From a virus, in IMG/VR virus record IMGVR_UViG_3300009184_000227, positions 1 through 23,420 of that record: 23,420 nucleotides of DNA, one strand, 5' to 3'. The position numbers were made by a program, and so were the translations under genes. Below, piece after piece: positions 15,176-21,014 of the stretch. Numbering within the stretch: the first letter of the stretch is position 1; each line of letters starts with the position of its first letter. The notes beneath the pieces are model-generated. The model was not told where the DNA came from, ran no database searches, and worked only from the letters and a program-made list of their open reading frames with translations.

Positions 15176-15465
15176 TGAAAACTATTATTCATGTTAATCA
15201 ACACATAATAAAGAGTAACAGAATACACAAAGAAAATGAACCAGTTCTCACAATTAAACAAGGAAAGACAAACACTTATGGTCATGAAGTATCTATTGAC
15301 GGTCCTTCAAAAATAGTGTATAGTCCAGATAAACCTTTATCTTGTGGAGCAAGAGTTTGGATAGAAACAGAAAGCAATGTAACAATTATTGGAGCAAAGA
15401 AATATGAACGCCGCAAAAACAAAATCAAAACTGACAGACACGAGAGTATCATTCAAACCATTTAA
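15175..15465 (+). CDS. Conserved small protein between pstS and nrdB, unknown function
   Basis: This 96-residue protein starts at the ATG of a TAATG junction with pstS. Conserved-looking segments are MKTIIHVNQHIIKSNR, a TYGHEVSIDGPSKIVYSP core and LSCGARVWIETE. Similar small proteins occur beside nrdA/nrdB in aquatic T4-like phages, from memory, with no known function. The strand-rich core fits a small beta-barrel. Its last 62 bases overlap nrdB in another frame and encode a basic tail (KKYERRKNKIKTDRHES). That tail may be dispensable, since it is constrained by the nrdB start. Confidence 0.7.
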   Translation: MKTIIHVNQHIIKSNRIHKENEPVLTIKQGKTNTYGHEVSIDGPSKIVYSPDKPLSCGARVWIETESNVTIIGAKKYERRKNKIKTDRHESIIQTI

Positions 15466-16399
15466 CTATCCATGGGCATATGATGCATGGTTGAAACATG
15501 AACAATCACATTGGATTCATAGTGAAGTACCTATGTTAGAAGATGTTAAAGATTGGAAGAAGAAACTAACAAACGAAGAAAAGAAATTTCTTACTAACAT
15601 TTTTAGATTCTTTACTCAAGGTGATATTGATGTTGCAGGTGGTTATGTTAATAACTATCTGCCTCATTTTCCTCAACCTGAAGTTAGAATGATGTTGATG
15701 GGGTTTGCAGCACGAGAAGCATTACACATTGCGGCATATAGTCATCTCATTGAAACATTAGGTATGCCAGAGTCTACCTATAATGAATTCATGGAATACA
15801 AAGAGATGGTAGAGAAACATGATTATGTAACAGATATATCAGGACAGAATTCTACCTTAGATAATACTGCAACACATATTGCTGTATTCAGTGCATTTAC
15901 TGAAGGTATGCAGTTGTTTAGTTCATTCATTATGTTATTAAACTTCCCTCGTCATGGTAAGATGAAGGGTATGGGACAGATTATTACATGGTCTATTGTA
16001 GATGAAACAATGCACGCTGAGTCTATGATCAAGTTGTTTAGAACATTTATTGAAGAGAACAAAGAGATATGGAATGATGAGTTGAAAGAAAGAATTTATA
16101 GTATTGCAGAGAGAATGGTTGAGTTGGAAGATAAGTTCATTGATTTATGTTTCAATTTAGGTGCAATTGAAGGTTTAACACCAGAAGATGTTAAAACATA
16201 TATAAGATATATTGCTGATCGTAGACTGATATCATTGGGTCTTAAAGGCATATTTAAAGTTAAACGCAATCCCTTACCATGGGTTGAAGAGATGATCAAT
16301 GCACCAGTTCATACAAACTTTTTTGAGAATCGTGCTACAGATTACGCAAAGGGTGCATTAGGAGGTTCATGGGGAGATGTATGGGGGAAAGCATCATAA
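15404..16399 (+). CDS. nrdB: Ribonucleotide reductase class Ia small subunit NrdB
   Basis: This 331-residue subunit carries the dinuclear metal centre and tyrosyl radical for NrdA. Ligands and radical site are in place: Asp74, Glu105 and His108 (REALHIAAY), radical Tyr112 four residues after His108, Glu167 (FTEGMQLF), and Glu201 and His204 (VDETMHAES). The spacing agrees with E. coli NrdB (84, 115, 118, 122, 204, 238, 241) except for a shorter final interval. The C-terminus GALGGSWGDVWGKAS should provide the large-subunit docking tail. The ATG at 15404 is preceded by GGAG (15391-15394), and a TTG at 15389 is a poorer start. The gene overlaps the upstream small gene by 62 bases. Confidence 0.95.
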   Translation: MNAAKTKSKLTDTRVSFKPFNYPWAYDAWLKHEQSHWIHSEVPMLEDVKDWKKKLTNEEKKFLTNIFRFFTQGDIDVAGGYVNNYLPHFPQPEVRMMLMGFAAREALHIAAYSHLIETLGMPESTYNEFMEYKEMVEKHDYVTDISGQNSTLDNTATHIAVFSAFTEGMQLFSSFIMLLNFPRHGKMKGMGQIITWSIVDETMHAESMIKLFRTFIEENKEIWNDELKERIYSIAERMVELEDKFIDLCFNLGAIEGLTPEDVKTYIRYIADRRLISLGLKGIFKVKRNPLPWVEEMINAPVHTNFFENRATDYAKGALGGSWGDVWGKAS

Positions 16400-16409
16400 G
16401 GAATAGAAA

Positions 16410-16556
16410 ATGATTTTAAAACACCACTGTGACAATTGTGACTCAAAGTATAAAATAATTTACGATGAGGATGATTGTGAAGATAGTCCCACATATTGTC
16501 CGTTCTGTGCTGAATATCTGATAGTAAATAAAGAATATCAAAACGAAGATATCTAA
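16410..16556 (+). CDS. Small zinc-ribbon protein
   Basis: This 48-residue protein has two CxxC knuckles, Cys7/Cys10 (HHCDNCDSKY) and Cys30/Cys33 (TYCPFCAEYL), separated by an acidic loop (YDEDDCEDSP). This is a compact zinc ribbon. AAGGA (16397-16401) lies 8 bases before the ATG, in the gap after nrdB. Such mini zinc ribbons in phages often bind nucleic acid or a host polymerase, but no specific partner is indicated. Its place in the nrd-phoH operon suggests early or middle expression. Confidence 0.72.
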   Translation: MILKHHCDNCDSKYKIIYDEDDCEDSPTYCPFCAEYLIVNKEYQNEDI

Positions 16557-16572
16557 TTGACTATATATTATT

Positions 16573-17061
16573 ATGACATGGTTTTATAATAATATTGAAT
16601 TCACACAAGAAGATGTAGAAACCTATTACGGTTTCGTTTATCTCATAGAGAATCTTACGACTGGTAAAAAGTATATCGGTCGTAAGTTCTTTACCAAATC
16701 TGGTACACAACAAATCAAAGGTAAGAAAAAGAAAATCAGAAAACAATCTGATTGGATGACCTATTGGTCTTCCTCTGATGAAGTAAAGAAAGATGTTCAA
16801 CAATACGGAAAGGAGAATTTCAAACGCACAATATTACATTTATGCAAAACAAGAGCGCCTTGTTCATATTTTGAAACATATGAAATATTTACAAGAAATG
16901 CTTTGTTATCTGAAGAATACTATAACAGTTGGGTATCGTGTAAAATACACAGAGCCCATTTAAAGGGAATAATATGTCCAGAAAACAATCTGCAAATAAT
17001 GTCGTTGAAAGACAAACAACCAAGACTCATCAAACACTTAAAATCAGAATTGATGACCTAA
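16573..17061 (+). CDS. GIY-YIG nuclease-like protein
   Basis: This 162-residue protein has a GIY-YIG-type core: GFVYLIENLTTGKKYIGRKF at 20-39, giving the two motif strands with Arg37. SDWMTYWSSSDEV follows near 59-71, then YGKENFKRTIL, then FETYEIF with Glu101 or Glu104 as the likely metal-binding acid. The first Tyr of GIY is preceded by Phe-Val, a common variant. Phage members include Seg-like homing nucleases and stand-alone nucleases of unknown role. No Shine-Dalgarno is visible before the ATG. The last 30 residues overlap the phoH start by 88 bases in another frame and look non-conserved. Homing cannot be confirmed from one genome. Confidence 0.72.
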   Translation: MTWFYNNIEFTQEDVETYYGFVYLIENLTTGKKYIGRKFFTKSGTQQIKGKKKKIRKQSDWMTYWSSSDEVKKDVQQYGKENFKRTILHLCKTRAPCSYFETYEIFTRNALLSEEYYNSWVSCKIHRAHLKGIICPENNLQIMSLKDKQPRLIKHLKSELMT

Positions 17062-17753
17062 AAACATTTCAACCATTAACAGAGAACCAAAAGTCATTCT
17101 TTGAAGCATATAGACACGGTGATTATTTTATAGCATTACACGGAGTTGCAGGTACAGGTAAAACATTCTGTGCATTATACAAAGCACTAGAAGAAGTTTT
17201 AGACAAATCAAATCCATTCAAGAAAGTTATTGTAGTTAGGTCTGCAGTTCAGTCAAGAGAGATGGGACACTTGCCTGGTGATGTAGATGAAAAAATGGAT
17301 ATCTACCAGCAACCATACAAACAAATCTGTCATACCTTATTTGATCGTAAAGATGCATGGGAACGATTAGAAGAACAAGGTTATGTTCAGTTCATATCAA
17401 CCTCATTCATTCGTGGTATGTCATTTGATGATGCAATCATTATTGTAGATGAGATGCAGAATTTGAATTTTGAAGAGATTGATACTGTTATGACACGGGT
17501 AGGTTATAGGTCTAAAATTATATGGTGTGGTGATTATAGGCAAACAGATTTAACCAAACGTAAGAATGATATGAGTGGCATATTAAAGTTCTTTGATATT
17601 GCTATGCATATGGCAGCATTTACACGGATTGAATTCACCGTTGAAGATATAGTTAGGTCATCATTGGTAAAAGATTATATCTTAGCACGGATACAACAAG
17701 AAGATGCCCAAGTGAAAATATCTAATGCGAAGGTTGTAAATATATCATCTTAA
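16974..17753 (+). CDS. phoH: PhoH-family P-loop ATPase
   Basis: This 259-residue PhoH-like protein belongs to the P-loop NTPases related to the helicase domain of superfamily 1. Walker A is GVAGTGKT (57-64), and Walker B is IIIVDEMQN (near 150-160). Other family segments are VVRSAVQSREMGHLPGD, FIRGMSFDDA and a sensor-like WCGDYRQTD. PhoH is widespread in aquatic phages; its exact function is still debated, with links to phosphate stress and RNA. AAGGGA lies 5 bases before the ATG. It overlaps the GIY-YIG frame by 88 bases. It ends the replication/metabolism operon that also contains pstS, though no shared phosphate regulation is visible. Confidence 0.93.
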   Translation: MSRKQSANNVVERQTTKTHQTLKIRIDDLKTFQPLTENQKSFFEAYRHGDYFIALHGVAGTGKTFCALYKALEEVLDKSNPFKKVIVVRSAVQSREMGHLPGDVDEKMDIYQQPYKQICHTLFDRKDAWERLEEQGYVQFISTSFIRGMSFDDAIIIVDEMQNLNFEEIDTVMTRVGYRSKIIWCGDYRQTDLTKRKNDMSGILKFFDIAMHMAAFTRIEFTVEDIVRSSLVKDYILARIQQEDAQVKISNAKVVNISS

Positions 17754-17760
17754 ATTATTG

Positions 17761-17789
17761 TTGCATTGTGTCATTTTTTGATATATAAT
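17761..17789 (+). promoter_or_regulatory. Sigma70-type promoter after phoH
   Basis: TTGCAT (17761-17766), a 17-base spacer and TATAAT (17784-17789) lie directly after the phoH stop. The predicted start, about 17796, coincides with the base of a strong hairpin. It would transcribe the 28-codon gene, the small genes after it and possibly the adhesin. Confidence 0.55.
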
Positions 17790-17794
17790 AGTAG

Positions 17795-17813
17795 AGGCTT
17801 CATTGTGAGGCCT
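17795..17813 (+). promoter_or_regulatory. 5' stem-loop in the leader after phoH
   Basis: AGGCTTCA pairs with TGAGGCCT around a TTG loop (8 bp, one G-T wobble). It begins about at the predicted transcription start of the promoter at 17784-17789 and is followed by TTTACTAAAGAGG, which leads into the next gene. It could protect the 5' end, tune translation or act as a short terminator for phoH read-through. There are only three T residues after the stem. Confidence 0.5.
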
Positions 17814-17831
17814 TTACTAAAGAGGACAAAA

Positions 17832-17918
17832 ATGTTAGAAAAGATTAAAAATTTCATTAAAATTATGGTAGATACATTAATTGAAGCCCGTTCATTAAGG
17901 AAAAAGAATCATGTTTGA
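17832..17918 (+). CDS. 28-residue amphipathic peptide
   Basis: A short ORF encodes MLEKIKNFIKIMVDTLIEAR followed by SLRKKNHV. It is predicted to be a single amphipathic helix with a basic end, in the style of tiny phage or bacterial membrane-associated peptides. AAAGAGG lies about 6 bases before the ATG, and it is the first reading frame after a promoter and 5' hairpin. Its end overlaps the ATG of the next gene by 8 bases. No homologue is recognised. It may be a leader peptide or an independent microprotein. Confidence 0.5.
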   Translation: MLEKIKNFIKIMVDTLIEARSLRKKNHV

Positions 17919-18123
17919 TACAAAGAAAACACAAGAGTTGGCAGTAGATTTGATTGATGTCCAAGTTGGTGCAGTTAAATCATATGTAGATGCATTTAGT
18001 AAATTCTCAGGTTCTGAAAAGAATACATACTTAGATAGTATGGTAAAATTTATGGAAACTGGTACAGAAAATGCAAAACAAATCATCCAAGGAAATTACG
18101 CCTTTTCAGGCAATAAGAAGTAA
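17911..18123 (+). CDS. Small helical phasin-like protein
   Basis: This 70-residue protein is predicted to be all-helical: TQELAVDLIDVQVGAVKSYV and FSKFSGSEKNTYLDSMVKFM form two amphipathic helices. The pattern is reminiscent of phasin-like proteins, though too short for a firm assignment. AAGGAAAAAG precedes the start, and the start overlaps the 28-residue ORF. The frame at 18071 overlaps its 3' end. Function unknown. Confidence 0.6.
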   Translation: MFDTKKTQELAVDLIDVQVGAVKSYVDAFSKFSGSEKNTYLDSMVKFMETGTENAKQIIQGNYAFSGNKK

Positions 18124-18292
18124 TACAAAAAGTTTTATCCCTGTTATTAGGGGAGGATGGATTATTAAGTTTTCAATATGTGGTGATAATGTATTGTTAC
18201 TGTTTCAGTCTATCGCTAGTGATGAAGTTCTAATACGATATTTCACTAGCGAGACTGAAGCAGTTTATTATATCAATAATCTATTAGCATGA
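18071..18292 (+). CDS. Small unknown protein with uncertain start
   Basis: The frame from the only upstream ATG encodes 73 residues, but that ATG has no ribosome site and would overlap the previous gene by 53 bases. A good site, GGGAGG (18151-18156), instead points to an in-frame ATT at 18161 or 18164, giving about 43 residues (IKFSICGDNVLLLFQSIASD onward, ending INNLLA). The compact beta-alpha pattern with IRYFTSETEAVYYI looks like a complete small domain. CCCT (18139-18142) and AGGG lie in a small hairpin upstream of that site. The product is unidentified. The stop overlaps the next ATG (ATGA). Confidence 0.5.
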   Translation: MQNKSSKEITPFQAIRSNTKSFIPVIRGGWIIKFSICGDNVLLLFQSIASDEVLIRYFTSETEAVYYINNLLA

Positions 18293-18576
18293 AAGAATGT
18301 CCTAGATGTGGCACTGAACACTCTAAAAGAGGACCATATTGTAGTCGCAGTTGTGGTAATGTAAGAACACATAGTCAAGAAGATAAACTAAAACGTAGTC
18401 TTAAATTGACTGAATATTATAGAACACCTGAAGGAGCAGCGACCGCAAGAATGAATAAATATGCAATGGAGAATCTTAATCGCAGGCGTGATGGTGAGTA
18501 TATGTTAAAGCCTGAAGATTTTGCGATAAATATACCATCATTCGAAGATGATGAAGAAGAAAAAATCAATTGGTAA
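18289..18576 (+). CDS. Zinc-finger (treble-clef-like) small protein
   Basis: This 95-residue protein has a four-cysteine N-terminal motif, Cys4-x2-Cys7 and Cys18-x3-Cys22 (CPRCGTE and YCSRSCGN). A basic helix follows (RTHSQEDKLKRSLKLTEYY) that resembles the NUMOD3-type or treble-clef DNA-contact segment of phage nucleases. There is no HNH or other catalytic motif. The C-terminus is acidic (SFEDDEEEKINW). It overlaps the previous gene by 4 bases and precedes the adhesin. DNA or RNA binding is likely and the purpose is unknown. Confidence 0.65.
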   Translation: MKECPRCGTEHSKRGPYCSRSCGNVRTHSQEDKLKRSLKLTEYYRTPEGAATARMNKYAMENLNRRRDGEYMLKPEDFAINIPSFEDDEEEKINW

Positions 18577-18585
18577 AGGCATTAA

Positions 18586-19599
18586 ATGGCTATTAAAAGT
18601 TCAGGTTTCTTAAAATTATCTGAAATACAAACAGAGTTTACTGGAACAAACCCTATTAGTTTGAGTGAATATTATAGAGGTGGTACTTATGTGCCTAATT
18701 TCACCACTTCAGTAAATTCTAATGTATCAACAAGTGGTGCCATATCTGTTAGTAAATTTTATAATACATCAAGAAGATATGTCATTAATGCTACATTAAC
18801 TACTTCTAATACAACAGGTTTCAATTTGTGGGATTGGATAGTTGCAAATTACGGATCTTTTAGTGTCCCGTATGATGTTACCTTTAATAACAATGTGTTA
18901 ATACGTAGTAATACATTAGGAGTTTCATCATTTACTACTGGCACAGGTTGGCCAAGTGGTTCTACGATAACAATTGTAAATAACTCTGAAATTATTGGAA
19001 GAGGTGGTAATGGTGGTGCTGGCGGTACTATTGCTTCTCCTACTGGTGGTAATGGTGGTAACGGAGGTACTGCAATCTCTTTATCATATCCAGTAACAAT
19101 ATATAATAACTCGGTAATTTATGGTGGCGGTGGTGGTGCGGGTGGTGGCGGTCTTTCAAGATCCACTGGTCCGTATAATAACGCTGATCAAATTTACGCT
19201 GGTGGCGGTGGTGGTGCGGCACAAGGTAATGGTACTAATGGAGTTGGTGGTGCATCAAACGCACCCATAGAGCTTGCTAATGTTGAAAGAAACGGTGCTG
19301 ATGGTAGTTCAGTTACAACTGGAGTTGGTGGTATAGGCGGTAAAGTTTATTTTCAAAATCCCGGCGATAGCGAAAGTCCACCCGGACCAGATGGTGAGTG
19401 GTTAGGTGGTAATGGTGGTAATTCTGCTGGGTATCAAGCTGGTAATTCTGGTAGTGCTGGCACTATCGTTAATACAAATCCATATAATACCGCAGTTTAC
19501 TCTGGAGGTTCTGGTGGTGCTGTTGGTTATGCAGTTCAACAAAATGGAAATAGTTTAACCTGGGCAGTGTATGGTACTGTATTAGGAACAGTAGCATAA
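18586..19599 (+). CDS. Glycine-rich tail-fibre adhesin (T-even gp38-like)
   Basis: This 337-residue protein starts with a module typical of aquatic T4-like phage receptor-binding proteins: KSSGFLKLSEIQTEF, then NPISLSEYYRGG. A beta-rich middle part follows. From about residue 145 come Gly-rich blocks (RGGNGGAGGT, GGNGGNGGTA, YGGGGGAGGGG, YAGGGGGAAQGNG, GGVGGIGG, GGNGGNSAGY). These match the polyglycine type-II helix sandwich of Salmonella phage S16 gp38-type adhesins, whose intervening loops choose the host receptor. AAAGG precedes the ATG. It lies away from other tail genes in this window, at the boundary with the early region. Receptor identity cannot be told. Confidence 0.82.
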   Translation: MAIKSSGFLKLSEIQTEFTGTNPISLSEYYRGGTYVPNFTTSVNSNVSTSGAISVSKFYNTSRRYVINATLTTSNTTGFNLWDWIVANYGSFSVPYDVTFNNNVLIRSNTLGVSSFTTGTGWPSGSTITIVNNSEIIGRGGNGGAGGTIASPTGGNGGNGGTAISLSYPVTIYNNSVIYGGGGGAGGGGLSRSTGPYNNADQIYAGGGGGAAQGNGTNGVGGASNAPIELANVERNGADGSSVTTGVGGIGGKVYFQNPGDSESPPGPDGEWLGGNGGNSAGYQAGNSGSAGTIVNTNPYNTAVYSGGSGGAVGYAVQQNGNSLTWAVYGTVLGTVA

Positions 19600-19628
19600 T
19601 AAAAAAGAAACCATACTAGACCTCTGGC

Positions 19629-19768
19629 TGTGCATAACTCTGTGTATAACCATGTATAACTTGTGTATAACTCTGTGACAAACGCACATCCGTAATTCCT
19701 GAAGTAAGTGCTCACTAACCTTATACCAAATAAAATAATAAAATACCAGAGATAATCCATATAATATG
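19629..19768 (+). other. Candidate replication origin: phased DnaA-box-like cluster plus AT-rich tract
   Basis: TGTGCATAA (19629-19637) and TGTGTATAA (19641-19649 and 19662-19670) match the reverse complement of the DnaA box TTATNCACA exactly. CATGTATAA (19651-19659) differs at one base. Their starts are 12, 10 and 11 bases apart, about one helical turn. About 50 bases on, an AT-rich stretch (19721-19768) resembles an unwinding element. There is no gene here. An alternative is binding of another host or phage regulator. Confidence 0.4.
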
Positions 19769-19825
19769 CGGTCTTTCTCTGATATTCTGATAGTCCGTGC
19801 TGACCTTTACGTAATGTTCAAGCAA

Positions 19826-19842
19826 TCTCAGAGAATCCTCAA
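19826..19842 (+). repeat. 17-bp direct repeat, copy 1
   Basis: TCTCAGAGAATCCTCAA contains the small palindrome TCTC-A-GAGA. An identical copy lies at 19968-19984, 142 bases downstream. Each copy lies upstream of one of the first two repeated-type promoters, suggesting a regulator-binding site or a duplicated regulatory block. Confidence 0.65.
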
Positions 19843-19901
19843 CGGCGGACCAATAGGTCTCTAAGAATTTACCGTTTATTATCAGTGACTTACAGAAATG
19901 C

Positions 19902-19930
19902 TTGACTTTTATGTCATTCTGTGTTATAAT
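19902..19930 (+). promoter_or_regulatory. Early-type promoter P1
   Basis: TTGACT, a 17-base spacer and TATAAT, preceded by ATCAGTGACTTACAGAAATGC, which resembles the upstream blocks of the later promoters. The transcript would begin near 19937 and run about 135 bases without a convincing gene, through promoter P2, before the first early gene. Confidence 0.7.
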
Positions 19931-19967
19931 TAGAGGGTTGGAAGGGCGGGAATAGACTATCTAAGTG

Positions 19968-19984
19968 TCTCAGAGAATCCTCAA
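19968..19984 (+). repeat. 17-bp direct repeat, copy 2
   Basis: An identical copy of the sequence at 19826-19842. It lies between P1 and P2, inside the predicted P1 leader, so it could act at DNA or RNA level. Confidence 0.65.
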
Positions 19985-20017
19985 TCAAATCAATGACTTA
20001 CGAACCACAAATAATGC

Positions 20018-20045
20018 TTGACATTTGGTATAGTTATAGTATAAT
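20018..20045 (+). promoter_or_regulatory. Early-type promoter P2
   Basis: TTGACA, a 16-base spacer and TATAAT, followed by AGAGTCTGAATTGAG. The spacer (TTTGGTATAGTTATAG) and initial transcribed region are nearly identical to P3 and P4. It drives the gene at 20075. AATCAATGACTTACG upstream resembles the block before P5. Confidence 0.82.
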
Positions 20046-20074
20046 AGAGTCTGAATTGAGAAAAAGGAATGATT

Positions 20075-20281
20075 ATGAGTTTAGAAGATAAAATTTACGA
20101 GTTGCAATACTGTGATGCCTATGCAGACTTCATTATGGACCAAGGGTATATGGGTGAAATTGCGATTTATAACGGTGATTCTCTAACAAAAGCGATGGAG
20201 ATGGGATACTTGTTTAAGGACTTTCTGTTTTCAATCGGATGTGCAGACTTGGCTTACATTTATACTAAGGAATTTGCTTAA
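20075..20281 (+). CDS. Small early protein, unknown function
   Basis: This 68-residue acidic protein begins MSLEDKIYELQYCDAYADF and contains two more Cys-free aromatic segments and one GCADLAYIY. I place the start at 20075 because AAAGGA (20063-20068) is then 6 bases away; the ATG at 20069 overlaps that site. It is the first gene after promoter P2. No domain is recognised. Small acidic early phage proteins often bind host factors, but there is no specific evidence here. Confidence 0.6.
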   Translation: MSLEDKIYELQYCDAYADFIMDQGYMGEIAIYNGDSLTKAMEMGYLFKDFLFSIGCADLAYIYTKEFA

Positions 20282-20282
20282 T

Positions 20283-20540
20283 ATGAACATTGGTGATATT
20301 AAATCCTTGTGGTTTTCTCATGTAGCTTTCAACCAAGCGCTTCCTTGCGAAGTTGTTGAGGACCGGTTGACTGCAGTTAAGTTCAGAGTGTTATCCACCA
20401 AGCGATTTGTGTGGATGCCAAAGAAAGCACTATATGAGTTGCCTAATTTACCAGGGATTCTCAATGTAAAAAAGTGGTTTACTGTAGAACCTCAGTTACA
20501 AGTAGTTTTAGACCGATATGGTAATTCATACAGGAAATAA
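20283..20540 (+). CDS. Small early protein, unknown function
   Basis: This 85-residue protein starts two bases after the previous stop. The frame extends further upstream but overlaps the earlier gene without a ribosome site. It begins MNIGDIKSLWFSHVAFNQAL and has a strand-rich centre (VVEDRLTAVKFRVLSTKRFVW) and WFTVEPQLQVVLD near the end, like a small beta-barrel. It is basic at the C-terminus (RYGNSYRK). Promoter P3 begins four bases after its stop. Confidence 0.6.
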   Translation: MNIGDIKSLWFSHVAFNQALPCEVVEDRLTAVKFRVLSTKRFVWMPKKALYELPNLPGILNVKKWFTVEPQLQVVLDRYGNSYRK

Positions 20541-20543
20541 CGC

Positions 20544-20571
20544 TTGACATTGGGTATAGTTGTAGTATAAT
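20544..20571 (+). promoter_or_regulatory. Early-type promoter P3
   Basis: TTGACA, a 16-base spacer (TTGGGTATAGTTGTAG) and TATAAT, then AGAGTCTGAATTGATTGATT leading into TAGGAGTTGTT and the ATG at 20602. Promoter, leader and ribosome site form one repeated cassette, also seen with P5. Confidence 0.85.
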
Positions 20572-20601
20572 AGAGTCTGAATTGATTGATTAGGAGTTGT
20601 T

Positions 20602-20814
20602 ATGATTATTGAAAGATACGAAGAAGGTGCCCATGTTGTTATTATAACCTCTGAGGGTGCTGAGTGCTGGGGTACCGTGTTGGATAGTCGTGTTAAGTTC
20701 GGTGCTGATGCAGTTATTCAGTATGAAGTTAGGTTGGACTGGCAATCCAAGGTGGAATATGTTGATATGGACAAGGTTTTGTGTCTAGTATCTGAATTGG
20801 AGAATAATAATTGA
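20602..20814 (+). CDS. Small early protein, unknown (SH3-like beta fold possible)
   Basis: This 70-residue protein with strand-rich sequence (GAHVVIITSEGAECWGTVLD, then VIQYEVRLDW, then VEYVDMDKVLCLV) resembles small SH3-like beta-barrels, a structural impression only. TAGGAG lies 7 bases before the ATG within the repeated leader cassette. Its stop overlaps a TTG start of the next gene (TTGA). Function unknown. Confidence 0.62.
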   Translation: MIIERYEEGAHVVIITSEGAECWGTVLDSRVKFGADAVIQYEVRLDWQSKVEYVDMDKVLCLVSELENNN

Positions 20815-20984
20815 AAATTGAGACTGCAAAGAAAGTATTGGAGAAAGAGGCAGAGTTCTTTGGTTGGTCTGTATATGATTTAATGATGGATATTAAAGGT
20901 ATGAAGAATCCTTTAATGATGTATAGTAAGAAAGTGGTAGAGGCATACGAAGTTTTAAGTTGGAATAGACACGAAAACGCTTGA
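20811..20984 (+). CDS. Small early protein with TTG start; stop inside promoter P4
   Basis: This 57-codon ORF reads (M)KIETAKKVLEKEAEFFGW, then SVYDLMMDIKGMKNPLMMY, and ends SWNRHENA. No ATG is available at the 5' end, but TTG at 20811 has GGAG (20799-20802) 8 bases upstream and overlaps the previous stop, so it is a plausible coupled start. The sequence looks like a normal globular helical protein with aromatic residues. Its TGA (20982-20984) is part of the TTGACA -35 box of P4. No family recognised. Confidence 0.58.
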   Translation: MKIETAKKVLEKEAEFFGWSVYDLMMDIKGMKNPLMMYSKKVVEAYEVLSWNRHENA

Positions 20985-21008
20985 CATTTGGTATAGTTGT
21001 GTTATAAT
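20981..21008 (+). promoter_or_regulatory. Early-type promoter P4, upstream of a non-coding transcript
   Basis: TTGACA, a 16-base spacer (TTTGGTATAGTTGTGT) and TATAAT, then GTAGTCTGAGTTGAGAG. It is as strong as its sisters but is followed by about 220 bases without a gene, and the next promoter P5 intervenes before the next ORF. The purpose therefore appears to be an RNA product. Confidence 0.82.
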
Positions 21009-21014
21009 GTAGTC

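Noticed and set aside
20013-20021. MotA-box-like sequence AATGCTTGA, suggesting a T4 middle promoter
   Set aside because: It is separated from the -10 box by 18 bases where MotA promoters need about 12-13, and it is fully explained by GC plus a TTGACA -35 box shared with P3-P6.
19993-20091. Short ORF starting ATGACTTAC and running through promoter P2
   Set aside because: It has no ribosome site and consists of promoter and leader sequence. A similar frame in front of P5 stops quickly, so it is a by-product of the repeated promoter block.
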